A stretch of DNA of 64,000 nucleotides from Blepharisma stoltei. Its lineage: Eukaryota > Ciliophora > Heterotrichea > Heterotrichida > Blepharismidae. Both the position numbers and the translations under genes were made by a program. Location: NCBI GenBank assembly GCA_914767885.1, contig CAJZBQ010000038.1, positions 496,001 through 560,000 of the forward strand, in the 5' to 3' direction. Shown here in pieces: positions 53,501 through 61,559 of the stretch (the first letter of the stretch is position 1; each line of letters begins with the position of its first letter). The notes under the pieces are model-generated. The model saw only the letters and a program-made list of their open reading frames with translations, did no database searches and was not told where the DNA came from.

Positions 53501-53839
53501 TTTAATGGCATATTTTATTTCGATTCCGTTGACATAGCAGCAGTGACAGGCCAAAAAAGCATTGAGGATGTTGAAGAATTTATTAGAGGCATTTATCAGC
53601 TTCAGACAGAAATGGGGGTAAATTTTGACATGGCAAACCACGATTCTAAAAATTTAATTGACTTGCAGCTTAGCTATATTGTAAACACAGCTATTGGATT
53701 TTCTATTACTTTATTGATGCTCTTTTTTGCTTATTATTATCCTTTATTAAGGCACGAAAAAATTGCTTTAGAAAAGCTGCAAGTGATGACAGCTTTAATA
53801 CCTCGCTCAAATAATAATTTAAAAGGTCTCACAATATAG
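47507..53839 (+). CDS. TmcB/TmcC-like PAS membrane protein, paralogue D
   Basis: Divergent, intact member of the array: 1,414 aa after removing 47759-48002, 48222-48823, 48945-49155, 49300-49404, 49708-49846, 51224-51619, 52026-52301 and 53411-53510 and the conserved 15-nt intron 52570-52584. Order of parts: N-terminal membrane segments, SLFTADIRHFYVNKN (as in A), WEVNFCLYIIKDERLARIKL, half-TPR region (KHKHVQIFDQYISFLENILS), PAS (GIILISANDSSFGLIAYINE), charged linker (EEERADSVLQKGSQNSSSSH), paired membrane segments and C-terminal KIALEKLQVMTALIPR. The start MYASSQFNLFENRS is the first ATG after a stop-rich leader. Eight IESs make it the most interrupted gene here. Confidence 0.76.
47759..48002. 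mobile_element. IES in paralogue D (244 bp) with a nested palindrome
   Basis: Direct repeat AGATTATTA at both edges (47752-47760, 47996-48004). Removal gives GAT TAT TAC TGT ACA TTT TGA (D-Y-Y-C-T-F-W). Inside, 47855-47944 is a palindrome with ends TATAGGGGTTTCCC and its inverse and TA flanks. Confidence 0.8.
48222..48823. mobile_element. IES in paralogue D (602 bp) with a nested family I MITE
   Basis: TA 48222-48223 to TA 48824-48825; removal gives ATA TTT TAC ATT CCC (I-F-Y-I-P), as in LLYIPSLVEF of A. A family I MITE (48231-48718) with a TAA duplication (48228-48230, 48716-48718) occupies most of it and carries extra internal TIR copies. Confidence 0.82.
48945..49155. mobile_element. GC-rich near-perfect palindromic IES in paralogue D (211 bp)
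   Basis: TA 48945-48946 to TA 49156-49157; removal gives GGA GGA GTA TTT TTA AGC (G-G-V-F-L-S). The arms of about 95 bp are almost exact inverses (TATAGCGCCTTTCTTAAGAT, then GGCGCGCAATGTGCCATCAC and so on) around a short loop near 49050. Strikingly GC-rich against the AT-rich host. Confidence 0.92.
49300..49404. other. TA-bounded IES in paralogue D (about 105 bp)
   Basis: TA 49300-49301 to TA 49405-49406. This removal restores the frame into LFVFFGSYSTLYYQFALFF with a spacing within one residue of paralogue A. Other TA pairs nearby are possible. Confidence 0.6.
49708..49846. mobile_element. TA-bounded IES with about 35-bp inverted ends (139 bp)
   Basis: TA 49708-49709 to TA 49847-49848. The ends share TATAGCCCAGGG, CCTGCTTTGGATCACC and CCTGGGCT in inverse. 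Removal gives TAT TCA TTA CTG AAA TTC (Y-S-L-L-K-F), leading into NQFEFERQLRHLLCD. Confidence 0.82.
51224..51619. mobile_element. MITE family II in paralogue D with expanded C/G runs
   Basis: TAA 51224-51226 and TAA 51620-51622; the left end has one extra A before a long C run, the right end has a run of about 16 G. Left hairpin and right tandem TIR copies, the mirror of the 18.7-kb copy. Removal gives TTT TCT ATA AGT AAA ATC (F-S-I-S-K-I). Confidence 0.87.
52026..52301. other. TA-bounded IES in paralogue D (276 bp)
   Basis: TA 52026-52027 to TA 52302-52303; removal gives CTT TGA TAT AGC AGC ATG (L-W-Y-S-S-M). AT-rich interior with a dyad (TGATATCAAA ... ATATATCAAATATTT); possibly a decayed MITE. 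Confidence 0.68.
53411..53510. other. TA-bounded IES in paralogue D (100 bp)
   Basis: TA 53411-53412 to TA 53511-53512; removal gives AAT GTA TTT TAT TTC GAT (N-V-F-Y-F-D), leading into SVDIAAVTG, the same length as SINIAAVTG in A. Confidence 0.85.
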
Positions 53840-54050
53840 ATTTAGAAATTTAATTTAAAAAACCCTATTTTGTATTATGCTTAGCGATTTTAATAATCTA
53901 TAGAATTTCTTTTTCATATAAATTAAGAGGAGTCTCAAGCCTTTGTAAAAATATATAATTAAATTAAAATCTTCAAATATTAAGTTTTTGTAACAGGGAA
54001 ATCTTTATAATCTTAAGATAAGCTATATATAATTTGGTGATACAATAAAA

Positions 54051-54647
54051 ATGGGAGGAAAAAGTTCAAGCCAACAGCTCGAAGACACGATCTTTAATAT
54101 GAGATTAGCTTCAAAGCAGCTTCAAAAAGAATCACAGCGAAGCGAAAAAGAAGAAAAAATCGAAAAAGATAAAGCCAAAAAATATCTCGAAAAAGGTCTA
54201 ATTGACACTGCCAGAATTTATGCCGAAAATGCTATAAGAAAGAAAAACGAAGCCTTAAATTATCTAAGGCTATCAAGCAAAATGGATGCGGTCTGCTCCA
54301 GAATACAATCAGCAGCAAGGACTGAAAATATGACTCATCAGTTTCAAAAGGTGATTCCTCAGATGAATAGAGTTCTTCACAATATGAACTTAGAAAACAT
54401 CAGCCAGACCATGAATCAGTTCGAAAAATGTTTTGAAGATTTAGATGTGGCTTCTGGGTATATCAATGAATCATTGAATTCTACTACTACAGTTTCGACA
54501 CCAAAGGAGCAAGTTGATTCTCTTCTAGGGATGATCGCGAGCGAGCATAACATTAATGTTCAGGAACAGCTAGGGGAGACTCCTTTAACGGGCGGCGCGA
54601 ACTTAACTGAAGATCAGATGAAGTCGAGATTTGAAAGATTAGGGTAA
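54051..54647 (+). CDS. CHMP1: CHMP1/Did2 (Vps46) ESCRT-III protein
   Basis: Small ESCRT-III subunit that recruits VPS4 and acts in membrane scission (multivesicular bodies, cytokinesis). 198 aa, single exon, no TGA. Family features: basic N-terminal half (FNMRLASKQLQKESQRSEKE), the conserved ARIYAENAIRKKNEALNYLR, then SSKMDAVCSRIQSAARTE, an acidic C-terminal half, and a terminal MIT-interacting motif (DQMKSRFERLG). Together with ARIYAENAIR this places it in CHMP1 rather than CHMP2-4. The next 1.2 kb has no gene. Confidence 0.93.
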   Translation: MGGKSSSQQLEDTIFNMRLASKQLQKESQRSEKEEKIEKDKAKKYLEKGLIDTARIYAENAIRKKNEALNYLRLSSKMDAVCSRIQSAARTENMTHQFQKVIPQMNRVLHNMNLENISQTMNQFEKCFEDLDVASGYINESLNSTTTVSTPKEQVDSLLGMIASEHNINVQEQLGETPLTGGANLTEDQMKSRFERLG

Positions 54648-55845
54648 TTTATAGAGGAATTATGATAATCTGAGCATAAAATGGTAGCTTTAATAAAAAG
54701 AAGCAAGCATATGAAGCGTAAATATATTGAAATAGAGATAGAAGAGATAAAAATATGTGAATTATTGAAAAAAATATGTGAGCTTAAATTTTACTTTCAT
54801 CAGTACAAGAAAATGCTATTTTAAATCAACAAGAAATATTCATCTTATACAGTTATATGTAATTAAGTTAAAATTAATATTTAAATCGTCATTATTTGTT
54901 AAATTATTTTCTAGCACATTTAAGATTTTCAAAAAATTTGATCTGGAGCATATATTGTTAAATAAATGTATATAAAGCTCGCTTTAAAGTCAATAAATAT
55001 TTGAGATAAAAAATTTTAAGATATTTATTAATTTATTTACTATAGAAGATATATTGTTAAAGATACAAATATTTAGACCATTTATAAAATATCAAAATAA
55101 TAAAATACAATTTTATGAAATGTTTAGAAGTTATACTAGATTTATATATTAAAATAATCAAGATTTTCTTTAAATATTTGTATTTAATATAGACCTTAAA
55201 AATTATGTTGTCAATATTTATATTACTTCTTTTGATTTAAGAATTGATGCAATCAGAGAAGGTGCAAAACAGAAAATCCTAAATTTTGGCTAGGAATAAA
55301 AAAACACCACTTGCTCGTAAGAGGCACAATTCCAGAGTGGTGCGGTCTGAGCTGACTGGGCTTCCACTAGACTAACAGAAAAGAGATCTACAGCACAACA
55401 TCAGCTAAGCACTTCAGGAGAAGCATTATACTGCCTGTAAATGGCAGAGGTAGTTCCATAAGGAGACATCGGACCGTTCACTCATAATCTGGGCACTCAA
55501 GAGAGTCCTTTGTACAAATTTGGTCTAGGTGAGCTCCCGACAGACTGACAGCGTCATCATTTTTGGTAACCCTGAAGTAAAAGGGCGTTAGCAACTTTAG
55601 TGCCTAGCACCACATGAAGTGTGAAGCTGAAGGTTGACTGACTCGGGCTGAATTAATCTCCATTTAACTCTCTAATCTAATTATCTCTTTTGATTCATCT
55701 ATATTTGTACTATAAATTAAATCTAAAACTTTTGTATTAAATTCAAGATTATATTTTTGTGGTAATTCCTTAATCTAATTATTTTCAAATGCTTTCTTAT
55801 AGTTTTCTTGATATCTCTCAATTATGTAATAATTTTCTGTAATAT
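54648..55845. other. Gene-free region with a GC-rich block
   Basis: 54648-55240 is very AT-rich with nothing recognised. 55250-55660 is markedly GC-richer and described separately. 55670-55845 is AT-rich leader sequence of the next gene. Confidence 0.5.
55250..55660. ncRNA. GC-rich block, possible structured RNA or unidentified repeat
   Basis: About 400 nt of balanced base composition in an AT-rich gap, with local stem possibilities (CACCACT ... AGTGGTG near 55300-55340; CTGCCTGTAAATGGCAG near 55431). It does not match the SRP, RNase P or U-snRNA landmarks I looked for, has no open frame, and no target-site duplication was found. It could equally be a retroposon. Confidence 0.3.
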
Positions 55846-57357
55846 ATGAATCTTTTGCAACCTCCCACAATTCTATACTCCCCAGGAAGCACAAGTGTCA
55901 AATCAACCCAAAAAGTTCTCAAAATTAGACGTCGCGTCCAGCCTGCACAAAATTTAGATAATGCTGCAACTCATAAAATAGTCAAAGTTGCTCACAAAGC
56001 AATCAAGCCAAAACCATCTGAAATTCCTCTGCCTGGGTCAATGGAAGAAGATTTTTTATTAGAAAGTGAAGGAAATCCTATTCAATTTTAGAAATAAATT
56101 GTGGCGCTGATGGAAATTTTGCTCCGCACTCCCTATGGAGCAGGTAGGAGTCTATCTAATAAAACTGAAGCAGGGACTCTGTCATTTTTGAAGTTTGCCT
56201 TCAGGCTTGGCCATGCCTTGCCGAGGGAGGGAATACATAAATGAGGCTGGAAATCCGAACCTACCGACTCAGTCTTGTCGAAGAGGGAAGCTTTTTCTCC
56301 CCAAAGGGTTTTTGTCCTGCCAGATGGGCTAGATTTGCCTACCACATGGCCTTCCCTTGTCAGGACCATCGGAGTACTCTCATCTTAATCGCTTAATTTA
56401 TAATTTATTCACTTTTTGCGAGTGAAAAATCCAAGTACAGGAAATTTTGAAATGAATCACAGGATATTCCGTGCTGACTATTCTGAAGACCCAAAGCCAC
56501 CTGCTTCAAAAACTCCAAAAACCATTGAATTTTTTACTAAAATCAAAAAATCTGTAAAGGTTCTAGCTGAAAACGAGAGTCCACCGCCCCTAAAAGTATC
56601 AAGCCTTCGTAATTTATTCCGCAAACAAACTTCTCTAGTAAGCCCTGAAGCAAAATACAATGAAAAATTAATGCAAATTAAAGAAGGCATGAAAAAAGAA
56701 GCAGAAACTGAAGAAAAACTATTAAAATCTTTAAAAACAGGCCAAAGGATAACTGAAACAAAGCAAACTCACTGCCTAGAAAATTATTATTCAAAAACTA
56801 ATTATTGGCATAAAATTGCTGAAAATTTATCACAAAAAGTGAATAAACAGCCACAAGATTTAATGCTAAATTCAGCTCCTAATTTTAGGCAGAAAAAAGA
56901 AGAATGCGAGCTTCTCGATAAAATTTCTCCATTAAGGGATAAATATGGAAATTTAGCATGATATTTGACACTTAGGCAATGGCCTGAATCAGAAATACCT
57001 GGTGAAGTATGAATTCCTATAGGTAGCCAATTAACTGGTCTTTATACACCAATTCGCCATAGATGTAATACAGCTCAGGAAGTTATAAGAACTGTAGGGT
57101 CACATGCCAGCTCTAGGGGAAGTTTACGATCTTCTCAGTATTTTCGAAGAAAAATTAAAGAAAATAGACAAAAAAAAGAAGAAATTTTAATTGACAATGA
57201 ATTTGATGATATGATGGTTCAAGGTGAAGCAAAATTCCCTATTGAAAAATCAGCTGCTGAGAATATAGGAGTCAAATTTGTGACAACTGATATTGGAAAC
57301 AATATTTTGCCAGAGCAGACAATTGAATTGAATTATGAAGTAAAAGTAAAATATTAA
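55846..57357 (+). CDS. Unknown basic protein with one IES
   Basis: ATG 55846; removing 56079-56405 joins EGNPIHF to LRVKNPSTGNFEMN and gives 394 aa to TAA 57355-57357. UGA is read as Trp in GNLA-W-YLTLRQ and GEV-W-IPIGSQ. The N-terminus is Pro/Ser/Lys-rich; the middle (NEKLMQIKEGMKKEAETEEK) is helical; the C-terminal third contains YLTLRQWPES and LTGLYTPIRHRCNTAQEVIR. Style and composition resemble cytoskeletal or axonemal proteins of ciliates, but no family is recognised. Confidence 0.75.
56079..56405. mobile_element. IES (327 bp) with a GC-rich core
   Basis: TA 56079-56080 and TA 56406-56407; flanks share TATTCA. The core 56100-56390 is GC-rich, suggesting a transposed repeat, but no relative in the window and no clear terminal repeats were found. 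Removal gives AAT CCT ATT CAC TTT (N-P-I-H-F). Confidence 0.78.
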
Positions 57358-59563
57358 TAGGGTAAAATCAAATAAATCTTATTAAAATTAATTCAAATTA
57401 ATTATTAGTAGGAATAAATCGGTGCAGATAAATATGGGAGTGGTATTGTGGCAGCAGAGCTAAATAAAGCAAAAACGCTGAGAGATGAGAAGATAAATAA
57501 ATTTTAGACTTGATTAGAGGCTTATAGTATAAGCACCTTTGTAATGCAAACTTTAGAAATGGTTAAATCTTACAGTTTTATGCAGTTCTAAAGGATATTG
57601 GATATTAATTTGCATAATTTTTGAATAGCTATAGTCTGGATCATATTCCACGCCAGTCAATGAATTTCTAATAAAGAAAATGGTTTCTCAAAATAAAATT
57701 TGATCCTAATTTTTTATATAAAACTTATCAATCACATAAAAACTAAACTGACTCATGCCAAGCAGGATAATTTCGTGGGTTATAATTTTTTAAAGTCATG
57801 CTCTATGTTAGGGTCTCGATTTATTTCTTTAGCCTAGAATTTAGCTGAAAAGATTAAAATGACTAACTGATCTGACTTATGACTCTTATAGCTGGTGATC
57901 TAGAAGGTAGCGAGACTTTGAGGAAAGCAGCGCAGCGTTAGATATATGTATCAGGATAGGGTTCACTAGTGCAGGTGAAGGCTTCAAGAGTTAATTCTTG
58001 GCAGGTGCTACTCTTGGAAAGCAGTTGGAACTGGTTCTGCTGGTAGTGCCTTATGTATCATTTTATTCTTGCACTATGCAATCCCGTTTCTCATAGATAT
58101 AGGCTCTCGCACATCGCTTTCAACGCAAATACCCAAAAAAAGCTATATCTGCATATGTATATTTTTTTAGTTGCATTGGGTCTGCAGTTGCTCAAGATGG
58201 AAGAAATCAGTATATGAAAATTACTTCTCAAATAGCTGCACTATTAAGAAAAACTTCAAAAAACCTTTCTAAAAATTGTTTTATGAATCATTTTTAGTTA
58301 CAATGCTAGGAGTGCTCAATTTAATTACATGATGATTCCTCATATTCAATATATACGGTATCTCTTATAATTCATAAGAGCCTTTATTTTTTATTATATA
58401 ATCATCATTACTTGCTTATTCTTTGCATTATTGGCTGGAGTATGCAGTCATATCCTTTATAAAGCAAACTTCTCAATTTCCATCTTGAAACCATGAAGCC
58501 TATAGGATCTTTTTGTGCTGAATATATATTGCCTCATTCGATAAGAATTTTCTTTTTATAACAGCCTAAGAAAACATTGGGAATTGAAAGGAGCTATTAT
58601 AGTGCAATAAATAATAAAGGCAGAGTGGCTTAAAACTTTTCAATAATTAAAGTTCTATTGCTTTTTAATCATCATTCAAATCTACTCGACTTCTTATAAA
58701 GTCATTAAAGGTTTATTACAGCCTTAAACAAAAAATTAAGTCAAAAAATTTTAATTCAAAGCTTCATTTTCTTAGCTAAAATTCAAAAAATATGCCTACA
58801 TCATTAATTTTACTAATTCTTTTATTAGAAAAGCCTATATAAACTAAATGGCAAGGCAAACTCAGCAATGGGCTCTTCTTTTGGTTTTCTGTCTTTATTT
58901 TGGCAACTCAGAATTTTCTCCATATGCTCGCTATATTCTTACTTAAAATAGTTTATCGAGTGAGAAAATAGCAGGAACAAAAGTCCTTCTTTTTATCCAC
59001 TTCAGCTAGCTATGCACGTCTGCTAAATGTGGATATTTAGGAGTTCTCAAAGTGCTGCAAGTTGTAGATTTTCGAACTGCGATTTCTGCATTACTTCTAA
59101 AATTGGTCTTAGTTGCTACGCTTTCCAAAATAAACTCTACTTGTAGGTTATATAAAATAAAAACGAAGAAAGTTGACTCAACCCTTAAATTTGGACAGGT
59201 ATTTAAGGATTAAGCTGGAAGGACTAAAAAGCCTATAGGCTCGAGCTCATTCAAATTAAAGAATGAGATAAGGCACTAAGACGGATTAATTAAATTTCTA
59301 ATGAGCTTTATTGAGGCTCTAACCTTCTCATAATAAATGCTCGCTTTTACCATCTTTATCAAGAGATAAATTCTATTTCCACAAAGCTTTGCTGCTCCCC
59401 ATTGTCTTGTTAATGAACGCAATAAAGATTCTAATATCGAGAAAGTGATCACCTATGTAATAGGCAAAAATATTTTCAATATAATAATTGTTTCCCAGGC
59501 TCTATTAAGGAACGGGCTGGATCCCTAAATCAGGATTTGCTAAAAAGTGGGATATTAAAATAA
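57358..59563. pseudogene. Mostly non-coding; probable decayed membrane/surface protein gene
   Basis: No open frame of useful length on either strand. On the plus strand, fragments such as NGLFFWFSVFILATQNFLHM followed by LAIFLLKIVYRVRK (about 58870-58960) and later hydrophobic and basic stretches separated by many stops and shifts look like the membrane-anchored C-terminus of a large surface protein. It may be a relic of a gene related to the one that follows. Low certainty; the part before 57880 shows nothing. Confidence 0.35.
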
Positions 59564-60989
59564 TTTAAAACTTATAAACCTGGTCTCATTCAATCACCAT
59601 TAATTGTCTTCCTTGCTCTCTTGCAGACAATAACAACGACTAGTAATATAGATAGTTGGTTTGCACGACATGATTATATTAGTGACAACACTAAAATCCG
59701 TTCTTTTAGTGGAAATTACTACATGGTAAGTAAGCCAACAACTGATATTAGAAGTAATGTTTTATGCTACGCAATGACCTTGAGCGGCGAAGCATGAGGC
59801 TTCGAAACAGACTTTTCAGGCCTAATTACTGGATTGAAAGAATTTGCATTGGGCTATTGACTAAAGCTTTCAAATACTGTCAGTAATAAAGTGCTCCAAA
59901 TTGGAACCGATTCTGGTCCTCATTATACCATCTCATCAGTGGATAATGGCGTTTTAAATGGAGTTTACTACAAAGACACCTCAGCAACTGACCCTAGCAA
60001 CAATTTTTCATTTAAAATTCCAATAAGTAATTTTTACATAGATGAGTGGATCGGCATTGCATTTAATTTTCAAGAATCAAATTCAGTAGTTACATTAAAT
60101 ATTCTAATTACTACTAAAGGGAAAATATCTATAACTTCTGATGCAAACTCATTAGCAACTTTTAAACTTCCTGAAGGTTATTTCTTTCTCAGTAATTCAG
60201 TTAATGGGATCATTTCTCATGCATTTATAGCAGAAAGTGCTGTTTTTGAAGGTTCAGAATATAGAGAACTTAAGACTGGAGTTCCTGGCTCCCAAAATTG
60301 AAGTAAAGAGACTACAATTTGTACTGCTGATTGCGCTGATGATGTCTGTGATTTTTCAAATTCCTGTACTTCCAGTTATACTCTATGTGGGTGCCTGACA
60401 TCACAATGCGATTCCTGCTCTGAGCCAGCTCGCGATCCAAGTCAATACTGCTTGAAATGCGTATCTAGACATTCATTTAAGAACCATCACTGTATTTTTT
60501 ACTTTAGGCTGCTCTGACGATCTTGCTAATTGTCTTGATTGCTCACCCTTATCAGGCACTATTTGTACTTTATGTGAAGCAGGCTACTTCCTCTACAATA
60601 ACGGATTAGGCACTGTATCTTGCATCTGTAATTTTTATTTAGCTTGCGCTGACTCCTGCACTTATTGCTCCCCAAATCCTCAGTGCTTTCTATGTTCTTC
60701 ATTAATCGTTCAAGCAGGAGATACTTGCAGAGTTGATAGTATTGGCTACCAAATCGGCTTCAGCAAATCAAATATCGAAATTGACTTCGCTAACGCTCTG
60801 ACTACTGATTTTACATTAAGCTCCATTACTGCCTATTCAGATGCTTCTCCTTCAACGCCTTTAACAACAATTGGATGGACGCTTAATGAATGCAAAGCAG
60901 GCGCAACTCAGTGCAGTATTAAGACTGACATTAAAGAAAGCCAGCTCCCAATTAGTCTTGATTTAGAATTCAATCAAGTCTCAGCATAG
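59564..60989 (+). CDS. Surface protein with lamG-like and Cys-rich parts, 5' end unresolved
   Basis: Open frame from 59564 to TAG 60987-60989 after two short introns: 60492-60507 (16 nt, GTATTTTTTACTTTAG) and 60628-60642 (15 nt, GTAATTTTTATTTAG). A hydrophobic stretch (PLIVFLALLQTITTTSN) resembles the end of a signal peptide, but no ATG is in frame, so the first codons may lie behind an IES. Next comes a lamG/concanavalin-like domain (NYYMVSKPTTDIRSN ... YIDEWIGIAFNFQESNSVVT), then Cys-rich repeats (CTADCADDVCDFSNSC, CLDCSPLSGTICTLCEAGYF, SCADSCTYCSPNPQCFLC) like those of ciliate surface proteins, then a beta-rich tail. Three UGA Trp codons. The 3' end may also be cut by an IES. Confidence 0.65.
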
Positions 60990-61235
60990 GATAACTAATC
61001 CTCTTTATTAAATCTATGTTTTATGTCTCCATAGTAAACATTTTAAAAGTTATTTCTTAAAATTGCTTTATGTATTATTTTGATCATAAGTATCAAGAAA
61101 TCCTTACGATTAAAAATTGCTTTATTATTTATTGCTATTATATTAGAAAGTATTTTTATCTTAATTTTAGATAATTTCGAGGATATTATCATTTATAAAC
61201 TTTCTAAGATAGATTCAATTTTTTTTGGGCTTTGA

Positions 61236-61508
61236 CTCCTCTTTAATTAGAACAAAATTTTTTTTAAGGTGAAAATACTAACTTTTATAAAATTACTTTT
61301 AATTTAATAGAAAAAAAACAATATTTAAACAGTTTCAATTGAGTTTATTAATTTTGGAATTAATTTTCATAAAATAAATCAAAATTCAAAAATATCATTT
61401 TCAACTTCTATTTTTTTATGTAAAAATTATTTTTATTTAATATATAAAATTTAAACCCCATTTAATTAAGAACAGGATTTTTTGTTCCAATTTAGAGGGG
61501 GAGAGTAA
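61236..61508. mobile_element. MITE family I, diverged
   Basis: Left end CTCCTCTTTAATTAGAACAA after TGA 61233-61235; right end GTTCCAATTTAGAGGGGGAGAG before TAA 61506-61508, so the 3-bp flanks no longer match. The inner copy AACCCCATTTAATTAAGAAC lies near the right end. Confidence 0.7.
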
Positions 61509-61559
61509 GATAAAATTTTGAAAAACTAACCCAAGAGCATAATGCCCCAAAATGACGAA

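Noticed and set aside
2025-57357. In-frame TGA codons read as stops, making many genes look like broken pseudogenes
   Set aside because: TGA aligns with conserved Trp in E2F, MAK11, BBS4, cytochrome b5 reductase, PP2C-2 and the PAS proteins, so UGA is Trp here; only TAA/TAG end the genes.
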